From Microbacterium sp. 4R-513 (GTDB taxonomy: Bacteria > Actinomycetota > Actinomycetes > Actinomycetales > Microbacteriaceae), in the NCBI RefSeq assembly GCF_011046485.1, contig NZ_CP049256.1, forward strand, positions 1,674,001 through 1,738,000: DNA of 64,000 nt. The letters are read 5' to 3'. Under the pieces are notes generated by a model. That model worked only from the letters and a program-made list of their open reading frames with translations. It had not been told where the DNA came from and ran no database searches. Shown one piece after another: positions 23,863 through 33,413 of this stretch (position 1 is its first letter; each line of letters begins with the position of its first letter). The position numbers and the translations under genes are program-made.

Positions 23863-23893
23863 GTCACGAGTAAACCGAACAATGCTTGATTTT

Positions 23894-23920
23894 CCAAAAC
23901 CGAATAACGTAAGGTTTTGG
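23894..23920. promoter_or_regulatory. Inverted repeat upstream of TetR-esterase operon
   Basis: CCAAAACC (23894-23901) and GGTTTTGG (23913-23920) are exact complements around an 11-nt AT-rich spacer. The position suits an autoregulatory TetR operator or promoter overlap. Confidence 0.6.
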
Positions 23921-24031
23921 CGCGCTTGCTGCCCGCCGACCGGCGGAGGGGATTCGAGGAGCGGATGACGGATGCCGCGGCATCCACCTCCCTTCGTCCT
24001 TTCCCCTCCGCCGGCCCGGCGGAGCGGAGGA

Positions 24032-25000
<969 letters not shown>

Positions 25001-25024
25001 TCACTCGCGGGCTTCCGGCTGGTT

Positions 25025-25030
25025 CATACT
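25025..25030 (+). promoter_or_regulatory. -10 hexamer CATACT, leaderless-type start
   Basis: CATACT ends 6 nt before the ATG at 25037, in the same geometry as other leaderless starts here. Confidence 0.4.
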
Positions 25031-25036
25031 GACCGG

Positions 25037-26155
25037 ATGTCCATCCCCCCGCCCTCCGATGGGACCGGTGCCGCAGCGCCGGAAGCGCCGGAGTCCTCGC
25101 CCGCCATTCCGCCCGCCGATGCCTCCGCCCCGGACGGGGCTGTGGCGCCCGCCTCACTCGCCGATGCACCCGTGCCGGACGAGGTCGAGGCGCCTGCACC
25201 GCCCGCCGCGACGGCATTCGCCGCACCGTACGGTCCGGTGCCGCCCGACAGCGCCGCCGCGTTTGCGCCGGCCGGCTACGCTCCGGCTTCCGGGTACGGC
25301 GCGGAGCCGGGATACCCGGCACAGCCCGGATACGGTCCGGGTGCCGGATCTCCTCAGGCGCCGGGCTACTTCGGTCCGCCGCCGCACGGATACCCCGGCC
25401 CGCCGCCCGCGTCGGGCCTCGCGACCGCGGCGCTCGTGCTCGGCATCCTGTCGCTCGTCTTCTGCTGGCTGCCGCTCCTCGGCATCGCCCTCGGCATCGT
25501 CGCCGCCGTGCTCGGGAACGTCGCCCGCTCGAAGGGGCAGCGCAAGGGCTTCGCGCTCACCGGCATCATCACGGGCGGAGTCGGGATCTTCGCCTCGATC
25601 GCGGCCTGGATCATCTCGTTCGCCGTGCTCATGAGTCTCGCCACCTCCGCGGAGGACACGGCCGACTCCGCGCCTGCTCCCACGGTGGCGGCGGAAGAGG
25701 CTGAGGCCGACGCATCCGACGGTGCGGCCGCCGACCCTGGTTCCGGGGACACGGCGGACAGCGGGGTCGATCTGTCGAGCTTCCAGCCGCTCGACGAGGC
25801 GGGCTTCGCGGCGCTCACGGCCGACCCGGGTGCGCACTTCGGCGAGAACCACATCCTGTACGGAGAGGTGCGCCAGTTCGACGACGCGACGGGCGATTGC
25901 CAGCTCATGATCGGCGTCGACGAGAGCCAGCAGGAGCATTGGGAGTACTACGACGAGTCCGCGATCGCCTGGGCAGCCTCGAGTGAGTCCCTGACCGAGG
26001 GATGCCCCGAATTCGTGGGCGTGGAGGAGCTCGCGCACGTCAAGATCTGGGTGCGCATCCTGGGCGTGACGACCGTGGAGTTCGACGACGGCACAGCCGA
26101 AGACCTGCTGTCGCTCGACGTCCACCAGGTCGAGTCGCTGCCTCCGCTGCCCTGA
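25037..26155 (+). CDS. Pro-rich membrane protein with DUF4190-type helices
   Basis: This 372-residue protein has an N-terminal region of about 130 residues rich in Pro, Ala, Gly and Tyr, ending with PGYFGPPPHGYPGPPPASGL. Two closely spaced membrane helices (ATAALVLGILSLVFCWLPLL and a second after KGQRKGFALTGIITGG) match the DUF4190 pattern. An acidic linker and a C-terminal domain of about 130 residues follow, containing FGENHILYGEVRQFDDATGDC, a possible OB-like fold. The function is unknown. Homologues are common single genes in actinobacteria, and the neighbours give no clue. Confidence 0.82.
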   Translation: MSIPPPSDGTGAAAPEAPESSPAIPPADASAPDGAVAPASLADAPVPDEVEAPAPPAATAFAAPYGPVPPDSAAAFAPAGYAPASGYGAEPGYPAQPGYGPGAGSPQAPGYFGPPPHGYPGPPPASGLATAALVLGILSLVFCWLPLLGIALGIVAAVLGNVARSKGQRKGFALTGIITGGVGIFASIAAWIISFAVLMSLATSAEDTADSAPAPTVAAEEAEADASDGAAADPGSGDTADSGVDLSSFQPLDEAGFAALTADPGAHFGENHILYGEVRQFDDATGDCQLMIGVDESQQEHWEYYDESAIAWAASSESLTEGCPEFVGVEELAHVKIWVRILGVTTVEFDDGTAEDLLSLDVHQVESLPPLP

Positions 26156-26251
26156 GCGTCGAGCGGCGCTCCTTCGGGAACCGGTCGGGTGAGCCGCGGT
26201 CCGGATGGTGCGATCCGGCCGGGCGGCCTCGCCGCCTGGTGAAGGGGCGCC

Positions 26252-27437
26252 TCAGGCGTCGCGCCGGGCGCCGGCCGAGGGAGTCACCGTGAAGACGTGC
26301 GGGGCTTGGAAGCCGGACTCCTCGAAGGCGGCGGTGGCGGCATCCGTCACCTTCTCGACGTCCTCGCGAGCCACCAGGGCGATCGCGGCACCGCCGAAGC
26401 CGCCCCCCCGTCATACGCGCGCCGACGGCACCGGCGGCGAGGGCCGCCTCGACCGCCGTGTCGAGCTCGGGAACCGAGATCTCGAAGTCGTCGCGCATCG
26501 ACACATGGGATCCGACGAGCAGCTCGCCGATCGCGCGCGGGCCCTCTTCGCGGAGCGTCCGGACCGTGTCGAGCACCCGCTGGTCCTCGGTCACGACGTG
26601 CCGCACGCGGCGGAACGTGACGTCGTCCAGCAGCTCCTTGGCGCGGGGCAGGTCGTCGACGGTGAGATCCCGGAGTGCGGGGACGCCCATCGTCCGTGCG
26701 CCGAGCTCGCACGAGGCCCGGCGCTCGCCGTAGCCGCCGGTCGCGTGCGAGTGCTTCACCTTCGTGTCGATGACGAGGAGCTCGAGGCCCGCCTCGGCGA
26801 AGCCGAGATCGACGACGTTGGCATCGAGGCTGCGGCAGTCGAGGAAGATCGCGGCGTCGGGCTGCCCGAGCATCGATGCCATCTGGTCCATGATCCCGGT
26901 CGGAGCGCCCACCGCCTCGTTCTCGGCGAGGCGGCCGGCCTGCGCGAGAGCCACGCGGTCGAGCCGGAGGCCCCACGTCTCGTCGAGCGCGGAGGCGACG
27001 GCGCCCTCGATCGCCGCCGAGGACGACAGGCCCGCGCCCACGGGAACGCTCGAGGCGATGGCGAGGTCGACGCCGGTCACGGCATCCGGCGCGACGCCCG
27101 TCGTGCGCAGGAGCGCCCAGGCGACTCCGAGCGGGTAGGTCGCCCACTCGGGCAGTTCGCCCCGGCGGTCGGGGAAGAGGCCGTCGAGCTCCGCCAGCGC
27201 CACGTCGGCCACCGAGTCGTCGAAGGTCGACGTGACGCGGATGCGTCCGTCGGCTCGCGCGCCCAGGGCGACGTAGGTGCGGTGCTCGATCGCGAACGGC
27301 AGCACGAAGCCGTCGTTGTAGTCCGTGTGCTCGCCGATGAGGTTCGCGCGGCCAGGAGAGGACCACACTCCCGTCGGCTCGGCGCCGGTCAGCTGGACGA
27401 AGAGGGAACGGGCGTCGGCCTCTGGGGTGGTGCTCAC
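26252..27437 (-). pseudogene. galK: Galactokinase, frameshifted near the C-terminus
   Basis: The frame encodes a GHMP galactokinase, which phosphorylates galactose in the Leloir pathway. Seen: galactose-binding GRANLIGEHTDYNDGFVLPFA, the ATP loop SVPVGAGLSSSAA, and GIMDQMASM. After ARMTGG (motif III) a run of seven G on the coding strand (26403-26409) shifts the frame by one. With six G it would read MTGGGFGGAAIALVARED and end at 26252 after 394 residues, the normal family length. As written the shifted frame runs on to 26040 with unrelated sequence. It may be a sequencing or assembly slip, true decay or phase variation. The GTG start overlaps the galT stop. Confidence 0.88.
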
Positions 27438-28600
27438 AGGGTCACTCCTTCGACGGCTTCGCGCAGCCGCGCGGCCGAGGTCTCGGGCGGGACGTCGCCG
27501 ATCCAGGCCCCCATGGCGGCCTCGGACCCGGCGAGGAACTTCAGCTTGTCCGCAGCCCTTCGAGGGCTCGTCAGTTCGAGGTGCAGGCGCACGCTGTCGC
27601 GTCCGACGTGGACGGGCGCCTGGTGCCACGCCGCGATGTACGGGGTGGGGGTGTCGTAGAGTGCGTCGACCCCGCGCAGCAGGCGCAGATACAGGGGTGC
27701 GAGCTCGTCGCGCTCGGCATTCGTCGTCTGTGCGAAATCGGCGACGTGGCGGTGCGGGAGCAGGTGCACCTCGAGGGGCCAGCGGGCGGCGAACGGCACG
27801 AATGCCGTCCAATGCTCGCCGGTGAGGATGACGCGTTCCGATGCCCGCTCGAACTCGAGGATGCGCTCGAAGAGGTCGGGCGACGTCCGGTCGACCGAGT
27901 CCAGCAGCCGGGTGGTGCGCGGCGTGATGTACGGGTAGGCGTAGATCTGACCGTGCGGGTGGGGGAGGGTCACACCGATCGCCTCGCCGCGGTTCTCGAA
28001 CGGGAACACCTGCTCGACGCCGGGCAGGGCCGAGAGCTCCGAGGTGCGGTCGGCCCACGCCTCGATGACGGTCCGCGCGCGGGTGACCGACAGCGTGCCG
28101 AACGAGCCGGAGTGCTCGGGGCTGAAGCAGACCACCTCGGTGCGGCCCACGCTCGTGCGCGTGCGGCCGAGGCCGAGGGCCTGCAGGTCGTCGAGCCCGC
28201 GCGGCGGGTCGTCGGCGGCCGGCGCACCGTCGAACGCCTCGGCGAGGGCGGGCCCGAAGGACGGCGACTTGTTCTCGAAGACGGCGACGTCGTAGCGCGA
28301 TGGGATCTCGCTCGGGTTCGTCGGCGTCTGCGGCGCCAGCGGGTCGAGCTCGGCGGGCGGGAGGAACGCCCGGTTCTGGCGCGCCGCAGCGACCGAGATC
28401 CAGTCGCCCGTCAGCACGTCGAGGCGCATCGTCGCCGTCGCCGGCCGCGGGTCGAGGGTGCGGGCGTCGACGGCACGCTCGGCGCCGAGCATCGTGCCGG
28501 GGTCGTCGAAGTAGATGAGCTCGCGGCCGTCGGCCAGTCGGGTGGAGCGCTTGACCACGCCGGCGCCGAGGGGCTGGGGCGGAACGTTGACCGTGTTCAC
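27434..28600 (-). CDS. galT: Galactose-1-phosphate uridylyltransferase
   Basis: This 388-residue enzyme exchanges UDP between glucose-1-P and galactose-1-P. Visible marks are TGDWISVAAARQNRAF near the N-terminus, FENKSPSFG, FENRGEAIGVTLPHPHGQIYAYPYI with the catalytic HPHGQ, and LPHRHVADF. The GTG at 28600 is chosen because a promoter (TTGACG, 17 nt, TACCGT) ends 6 nt upstream, making the gene leaderless; the frame upstream has no ribosome site. It is the first gene of galTK and diverges from a LacI gene whose operators cover this promoter. Confidence 0.92.
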   Translation of the reverse strand: MNTVNVPPQPLGAGVVKRSTRLADGRELIYFDDPGTMLGAERAVDARTLDPRPATATMRLDVLTGDWISVAAARQNRAFLPPAELDPLAPQTPTNPSEIPSRYDVAVFENKSPSFGPALAEAFDGAPAADDPPRGLDDLQALGLGRTRTSVGRTEVVCFSPEHSGSFGTLSVTRARTVIEAWADRTSELSALPGVEQVFPFENRGEAIGVTLPHPHGQIYAYPYITPRTTRLLDSVDRTSPDLFERILEFERASERVILTGEHWTAFVPFAARWPLEVHLLPHRHVADFAQTTNAERDELAPLYLRLLRGVDALYDTPTPYIAAWHQAPVHVGRDSVRLHLELTSPRRAADKLKFLAGSEAAMGAWIGDVPPETSAARLREAVEGVTL

Positions 28601-28616
28601 GTCAACACGGTAACAC
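28587..28616 (+). promoter_or_regulatory. Promoter of the LacI-family gene at gal
   Basis: TTGACC (28587-28592), an 18-nt spacer and TAACAC (28611-28616) precede the lacI-type gene. LacI operator 1 lies inside the spacer, implying autoregulation. Confidence 0.5.
28593..28608. promoter_or_regulatory. LacI-type operator 1 at gal
   Basis: GTGTT-CACGTC-AACAC is a perfect palindrome with CC/GG extensions. It covers the galT start codon and the spacer of the opposite promoter. Confidence 0.68.
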
Positions 28617-28635
28617 CCGACTGTGTTATCGTCAA
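28607..28635 (-). promoter_or_regulatory. galT promoter, leaderless
   Basis: On the minus strand TTGACG, a 17-nt spacer and TACCGT end 6 nt before the galT GTG. The -35 lies within operator 2. Confidence 0.55.
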
Positions 28636-28638
28636 CAT
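28623..28638. promoter_or_regulatory. LacI-type operator 2 at gal
   Basis: GTGTT-ATCGTC-AACAT repeats the operator 1 pattern exactly 30 bp away, about three helical turns, and overlaps the galT -35 hexamer. Confidence 0.65.
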
Positions 28639-28654
28639 GAAGAAGGAGGCGGAT

Positions 28655-29644
28655 GTGAACAGACGCGTCTCGATGGCGGATGTCGCGGCCGCCGCCGGAG
28701 TCTCCGGGCAGACCGTCTCGCGGGTGGTGAACGAGAGTCCGCGCGTCGATCCCGCTACCCGGGCGAAGGTCGAATCGGCGATGAAGCGTCTCGGGTACCG
28801 CCCGCATCGGGCCGCACGCGCTCTTCGCACGGGGCGGACGCAGACCGTCGGACTCGTCGCGTCGACCCTCGCGACGGTCGGCAACTCGCGCATGCTCCAG
28901 GCGGTGGCGGATGCCGCGTCCGCTCGCGGCTATTCACTCGTCGTCGTGACGCTCGGCGGCGCCGACTCCGACATCCAGGGCGCGTTCGTGCGCCTGCGCG
29001 ACCAGGGCGTGGACGGCGCGATCGTGCTGAACGAGGCGACGGACTTGGTCCGGGATGCCTCGCCCCCCGCCGACATCGCACTCGTCGTCGTCGACTCGGC
29101 AGCCGACGACCGGTTCGGCGTCGTCGTGACCGACCACGCCGGCGGCGCGCGGGCGGCGACGGAGCATCTGCTGGGTCTCGGGCACGCGACCGTTCACCAC
29201 ATCGCCGGGCCGGCGGGCTCGTTCGCCGCGGCCGAGCGCGAACGGGGGTGGCGCGAAGCGCTCGCGGCGGCCGGAGCCGAGGCATCCGTCCCTTCCCGCG
29301 GGGATTGGAGCGCCGCGTCCGGCTACGAAGCGGGCCTCGCGCTCAGTGACGACGTCACCGCCGTGTTCGTCGCCAACGATCAGATGTCGCTCGGGGTGCT
29401 TCGTGCGCTTGCCGATGGCGGCCGCCCGGCTCCCGCCGTGAGTGTCGTGGGGTTCGACGACGTCGCCGATGCCGCGGACTACCGGCCGCCGCTCACCACC
29501 GTGCGGCAGGACTTCGACCGGCTCGGCGAGCGGGCCATCGCACTGCTCGTCGCGCGCATCGAGGAAGGTGCCGCCGCCTCCGCCTATGAGGCGATCGATG
29601 CCCAGCTGGTCATCCGGGCGAGCACCGCGACTCCGCAGAGCTGA
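28655..29644 (+). CDS. LacI-family repressor of the galTK operon
   Basis: This 329-residue regulator begins with the LacI helix-turn-helix VSMADVAAAAGVSGQTVSRV and hinge helix, followed by a periplasmic-binding-like sensor domain. The sensor domain has GLVASTLATVGNSRML, GVDGAIVLNEATD, VFVANDQMSLGVLRALADGG and VVGFDDVADAADY. The GTG at 28655 is chosen over the ATG at 28637 because AAGGAGG (28643-28649) is ideally placed for it, while the ATG lies within operator 2. It is divergent from galT with two shared operators, so it most likely represses galTK and itself, with galactose or a derivative as inducer (inferred). Confidence 0.91.
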   Translation: MNRRVSMADVAAAAGVSGQTVSRVVNESPRVDPATRAKVESAMKRLGYRPHRAARALRTGRTQTVGLVASTLATVGNSRMLQAVADAASARGYSLVVVTLGGADSDIQGAFVRLRDQGVDGAIVLNEATDLVRDASPPADIALVVVDSAADDRFGVVVTDHAGGARAATEHLLGLGHATVHHIAGPAGSFAAAERERGWREALAAAGAEASVPSRGDWSAASGYEAGLALSDDVTAVFVANDQMSLGVLRALADGGRPAPAVSVVGFDDVADAADYRPPLTTVRQDFDRLGERAIALLVARIEEGAAASAYEAIDAQLVIRASTATPQS

Positions 29645-29685
29645 CCCGGCCCGGGAGAGGCTGCCGTCCCGGCGCGGCGAGACTC

Positions 29686-30057
29686 TCAGGCGCGGAAGAA
29701 CTCGTTCGCGCGGCGCGTGTAGAGCAGCAGGATGCCGATCACGGCGAGTGCCGCGCTGATCACGGCGCTGATCACGACCCCCGGCCCGAAGCCCGTGAAC
29801 ATCGCGATCACGGCGCTCACGAGGTTCAGCACGAACACGATCGTGACGATGACCCGGGCGGCGGTGTTGCCGCCGAACAGGCCGAAGCTCACGAGGATCG
29901 TGACGACGCCGATCGCGATCGCTACCCAGCCCGCCCAGTCGTCGCCGGCCGGCGGGTTCAGCAGGGTGAAGATGCCCTGGATGGTCGTGAGGGCGCCGTT
30001 GATCCAGGCGATGAGCGCCACCAGGGTGACGCCGAAGGGACGACCGTTCGCTGCCAT
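29686..30057 (-). CDS. Small four-helix membrane protein, unknown function
   Basis: This 123-residue protein is almost entirely hydrophobic, with four predicted helices: VTLVALIAWINGALTTIQGI, a second after DDWAGWVAIAIGV, a third at VIVTIVFVLNLVSAVI, and a fourth at ISAALAVIGILLLY. It ends in a short basic tail (TRRANEFFRA). I recognise no catalytic motif. It lies between the galactose LacI gene and galE with no overlap, so a link with sugar metabolism is not supported. Confidence 0.8.
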   Translation of the reverse strand: MAANGRPFGVTLVALIAWINGALTTIQGIFTLLNPPAGDDWAGWVAIAIGVVTILVSFGLFGGNTAARVIVTIVFVLNLVSAVIAMFTGFGPGVVISAVISAALAVIGILLLYTRRANEFFRA

Positions 30058-30064
30058 GGGCCAC

Positions 30065-30070
30065 AGGCTA
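30065..30070 (-). promoter_or_regulatory. -10 hexamer TAGCCT (minus strand), leaderless-type start
   Basis: The hexamer ends 7 nt before the ATG of the small membrane protein gene and no ribosome site intervenes. Confidence 0.45.
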
Positions 30071-30113
30071 GCGAGCGGGTCGACGGGACCGCTTCACCCG
30101 CGAGGGGTGAAAT

Positions 30114-31091
30114 TCACTCGGCGCTGCGGCGGGCCTCCCAGCCCGTGCGGACCATCTCGTCGACGGTGTACCGGTTCGCCCAGTCGAGGTCGCGCGCCGC
30201 CAGCTCGCCGGTGGCGACGATGCGGTCGGGGTCACCGGGGCGGCGCGGGCCGATCGCCGGCGTGAAGGCGATGCCGGTGACCCGAGCCATCGCGTCCATG
30301 ATCTGCCGCACCGACAGCCCGTTCTGGGAGCCGAGGTTGTACGCCGCCTCGATCGGCTCGCCGGCCGCCAGGCGCTGCGCCGCGACGACGTGTGCCGCCG
30401 CGATGTCGGCGACATGGACGTAGTCGCGCACGTTCGTGCCGTCCTCGGTGTCGTAGTCGTCGCCGTTGATGCGCGGAGTCCGCCCCGCCAGGAGCGCCTC
30501 GAAGACGAGCGGGAAGAGGTTGTGCGGGCTCGTGTCGTACACCTTCGGGTCGCCCGAGCCGACGACGTTGAAGTAGCGGAGCGACGTGTGGCGAAGGGGA
30601 TGCTCCGACTCGGCCGTCGCGACCGCCTGGTCGCGCAGCAGCCACTCGCCGATGAGCTTCGACTCGCCGTACGGCGACGCGGGGCGCTTGGGCAGGTCCT
30701 CGGTCACGAGGGGCACGTCGGGCGTGCCGTAGACGGCCGCCGAGGATGAGAAGACGATGTTCGCGACATCCGCCGCCTGCATCGCCTCCAGCACGACGCG
30801 CGTTCCCTCCACGTTCTGCGCGTAGGTGTGGAGGGGGCGCTGCACCGAGACGCCGGCGTACTTGTAGCCGGCGACGTGGATGACCCCCTCGACGCCGTTG
30901 TCGCGGAGCGTCCGCTCGACGAGATCGCGGTCGAGGATGGTGCCCCGCACGAAGGGCACGCCCTCTGGGACGAATCCGGCGTGACCGCTCGAGAGGTCGT
31001 CGATCACGACGGGAGCGAGGTCAGCCGCTGCGAGAGCACGTACGACGTGTGCGCCGATATAGCCGGCGCCGCCGGTCACAAGCCAAGACAT
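30114..31091 (-). CDS. galE: UDP-glucose 4-epimerase
   Basis: This 325-residue extended short-chain dehydrogenase interconverts UDP-galactose and UDP-glucose. The NAD-binding GGAGYIGAHV is at the N-terminus, VIDDLSSGHAGFVP follows, and the catalytic Ser region is VFSSSAAVYG with YGESK as the YxxxK pair. LRYFNVVGSGDP and DGTNVRDYVHVADIAAAHV are typical GalE segments. The length matches the family. It completes the Leloir pathway with galT and galK located 1.5-5 kb away but in a separate transcription unit. It diverges from the LacI-glycerate kinase operon. Confidence 0.93.
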   Translation of the reverse strand: MSWLVTGGAGYIGAHVVRALAAADLAPVVIDDLSSGHAGFVPEGVPFVRGTILDRDLVERTLRDNGVEGVIHVAGYKYAGVSVQRPLHTYAQNVEGTRVVLEAMQAADVANIVFSSSAAVYGTPDVPLVTEDLPKRPASPYGESKLIGEWLLRDQAVATAESEHPLRHTSLRYFNVVGSGDPKVYDTSPHNLFPLVFEALLAGRTPRINGDDYDTEDGTNVRDYVHVADIAAAHVVAAQRLAAGEPIEAAYNLGSQNGLSVRQIMDAMARVTGIAFTPAIGPRRPGDPDRIVATGELAARDLDWANRYTVDEMVRTGWEARRSAE

Positions 31092-31168
31092 GCTCCCATT
31101 GTGCCCGGTCGTCCGGCGCCCTCATCACGGCCGGTGCGCGCCGGGGACGATCCGGCGTGCCGCGACCG

Positions 31169-31174
31169 TAGACT
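31169..31174 (+). promoter_or_regulatory. -10 hexamer TAGACT, leaderless-type start
   Basis: TAGACT ends 7 nt before the ATG of the LacI gene at 31182. Confidence 0.5.
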
Positions 31175-31181
31175 CGGCTCG

Positions 31182-32231
31182 ATGACCGACACGACGGTCG
31201 ACGCGGGGATCGCACGGACGCGGACGTCCGCTCCGACGCTCCACGACGTCGCGAAAGCCGCAGGGGTGTCCCTCGCGACCGCGTCGCGCGTGCTCAACGG
31301 GTCGACGCGCAAGGTCGCCGAGTCGTACCGCGAGCGCGTCGAGACCGCCGCCGAGAAGCTCGGCTACACCGCGAACCTCTCCGCGCAGGCGACGGCCAAG
31401 GGCACGTCGGCGATCATCGCCGTCCTCGTCGCCGATATCGCCGACCCGTACTTCGGTCTCATCGCCGCCGGCGTCGCTCGCGGCGCTGACGAAGCGGGTC
31501 TGGTCGTCACGATCGCGATCACCGACCGGGATGCCTCGCGCGAGACGCGCCTCGTCCGAGCGCTCCGCGGGCAGCGACCGCGCGGGCTCATCCTCGCCGC
31601 GTCGCGGAGCACCGAGTCGTCAGCGCCCGAGCTGCAGCACGAGCTCGACGCGCTCGCTTCCGCCGGGGGCCGCGTCGTCGCACTCGGGCCGGGAGCGGGC
31701 GATGTACGCACGGTGCTCATCGACAACGTCGACGGCGCGCGCCTGCTCGGTGCCGCTCTCGCGCAGCGCGGATACCGGTCGGCCATCATCCTGGCCGCGC
31801 AGGAGGGCGTGCGCACCTCCGACGACCGCATCGCGGGCTTCACCGACGGCTTCGGCGCCGGGGGCGGCGCGGTCGACCGCATCTACCGCGGCGCCTTCAC
31901 CCGAGAGGCCGGCGAGCGGCTCATGCGCCAGGCCCTCGACGACGGCGTCGAGCCCGGCACCGTCGTCTTCGGCATCAGTGACATCGTCGCGATCGGGGCC
32001 CTCACGGCCGTGCGCGAGGCCGGGCGCGAGGTGGGCGCCGACATCGCGCTCGCCGGGTTCGACGACATCCCCACGAGCCGAGATGTCACGCCCGAGCTCA
32101 CGACGGTGCGGGTGCCCCTCGAGGACGTGGGGTACCAGACGCTGCGCGCAGTCGTCGACGAGACGTGGCAGCAGGATCCCGACAGCATCCGTCTCGAAGT
32201 GCTCGTCCGCGCGAGCACGCCCGAGCGCTGA
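31182..32231 (+). CDS. LacI-family regulator next to glycerate kinase
   Basis: This 349-residue regulator contains LHDVAKAAGVSLATASRVLNG (HTH, residues about 20-40), a hinge region, and a sensor domain with AVLVADIADPYFGLIAAGV, GLILAASRS, VFGISDIVAIGALTAV and ALAGFDDIPTSRD. It is followed after 3 nt by the glycerate kinase gene, so the two are probably co-transcribed and the kinase may be one of its targets. No convincing palindrome was found in the 90-bp gap to galE, so its operator is unknown. The effector is not predictable. Confidence 0.9.
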   Translation: MTDTTVDAGIARTRTSAPTLHDVAKAAGVSLATASRVLNGSTRKVAESYRERVETAAEKLGYTANLSAQATAKGTSAIIAVLVADIADPYFGLIAAGVARGADEAGLVVTIAITDRDASRETRLVRALRGQRPRGLILAASRSTESSAPELQHELDALASAGGRVVALGPGAGDVRTVLIDNVDGARLLGAALAQRGYRSAIILAAQEGVRTSDDRIAGFTDGFGAGGGAVDRIYRGAFTREAGERLMRQALDDGVEPGTVVFGISDIVAIGALTAVREAGREVGADIALAGFDDIPTSRDVTPELTTVRVPLEDVGYQTLRAVVDETWQQDPDSIRLEVLVRASTPER

Positions 32232-32234
32232 CCG

Positions 32235-33356
32235 GTGGTCGCAGAGGCTCGGTCGGCGGTCTTCGCTCCCGACAGCTTTAAAGGGTCGATCGGCGCGGCC
32301 GCGGCGGCCGCCGCGCTCGCCGCAGGGTGGGGGTCGGTGCGTCCGGCTGACCTCATCGTGCTCCGCCCGGTGGCCGACGGCGGAGAGGGCACCCTCGACG
32401 CGTTCGCCGCGGCCGTCCCCGGCGCGCAGCGCATGTCGGTGGTCGTGAGGGGGCCGGACGGGCGGGCGACGGATGCCTCGTGGCTCCTGCTGCCGTCGAC
32501 TCCCGAGGCTTCTCTCGGCACGGCGGTCGTCGAGCTCGCGTCGACATCGGGCATGGAGCTGCTCGGCGACCGCCGCCTGCCGTGGGACGCCGACACCACG
32601 GGCTTCGGCCAGGCGATCGTCGCAGCCCTCGACTCCGGCGTCTCACGGCTCGTCCTCGGCATCGGCTCGAGCGCGTCCACCGAGGGCGGAATCGGCCTGC
32701 TCACGGCGCTCGGTGCGCGATTCACGGATGCCGCCGCAAACCCCGTCGCGCCGGGAGCGCGCGGACTCCTCTCGCTCGCCGACGCCGACCTCGAGGGTCT
32801 TCGCCCGCTTCCGCCCGGCGGCGTGCTCGTGCTGTCGGATGTGACGAATCCGCTACTGGGGCTCGCGGGCGCGGCGGCCGTGTTCGGCCCGCAGAAGGGC
32901 TTGGGTCGGGACGACGTTCCGCGCGTGGACGACGGTCTGTCCCGGCTTGCCGGACTGCTGCCGGCCGATCCCCAGACGCCCGGGGCCGGCGCCGCGGGCG
33001 GGACGGGCTTCGCCCTGCTCGCGTGGGGTGCGCGGCTCGTGCCCGGCGCCGCCGAGGTGGCGGAGCTCGTGGGTCTGCGCGACGCGCTGGCTGAGGCATC
33101 CGTCGTCATCACCGGCGAGGGGTCGTACGACGGTCAGTCGGCCGCAGGCAAGGCGCCCGCCCACGTCGCCGCACTCGCTACCGAGAGCGGGGTCCCGGTC
33201 GCGCTCGCCGCAGGACGGATCACCGAGGATGCCTCGACCTCCGCCTTCGCCGCGACCGTCTCGCTCACCGACCTGGCAGGGTCGACGACGGCGGCCCTCC
33301 ACGAGCCCGCCCGATGGCTGCGCGAAGCGGGGGCCGTGCTCGCCCGCTCGCTCTGA
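32235..33356 (+). CDS. Glycerate kinase (GlxK/GarK family)
   Basis: This 373-residue enzyme phosphorylates D-glycerate to 2-phosphoglycerate (3-phosphoglycerate in some members). The family start APDSFKGSIGAAAAAAALA, the motif PVADGGEGTLDAF, GIGSSASTEGGIGLL and VITGEGSYDGQSAAGKAP are all present. The GTG start lies 3 nt after the LacI stop. It feeds glycerate from glyoxylate, glucarate or serine-type catabolism into lower glycolysis. No other glycerate-pathway gene is nearby, so the physiological source is unclear. Confidence 0.92.
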   Translation: MVAEARSAVFAPDSFKGSIGAAAAAAALAAGWGSVRPADLIVLRPVADGGEGTLDAFAAAVPGAQRMSVVVRGPDGRATDASWLLLPSTPEASLGTAVVELASTSGMELLGDRRLPWDADTTGFGQAIVAALDSGVSRLVLGIGSSASTEGGIGLLTALGARFTDAAANPVAPGARGLLSLADADLEGLRPLPPGGVLVLSDVTNPLLGLAGAAAVFGPQKGLGRDDVPRVDDGLSRLAGLLPADPQTPGAGAAGGTGFALLAWGARLVPGAAEVAELVGLRDALAEASVVITGEGSYDGQSAAGKAPAHVAALATESGVPVALAAGRITEDASTSAFAATVSLTDLAGSTTAALHEPARWLREAGAVLARSL

Positions 33357-33413
33357 GCCGCCCGTTGTTCGGGCCGCCGAGCCGACGCCCGACTACCTCG
33401 AGGCCGGCGCGAC

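Noticed and set aside
26040..26251. Continuation of the galK frame to 26040
   Set aside because: Sequence after ARMTGG in this frame has no galactokinase similarity; the conserved C-terminus is found in the neighbouring frame and ends at 26252.
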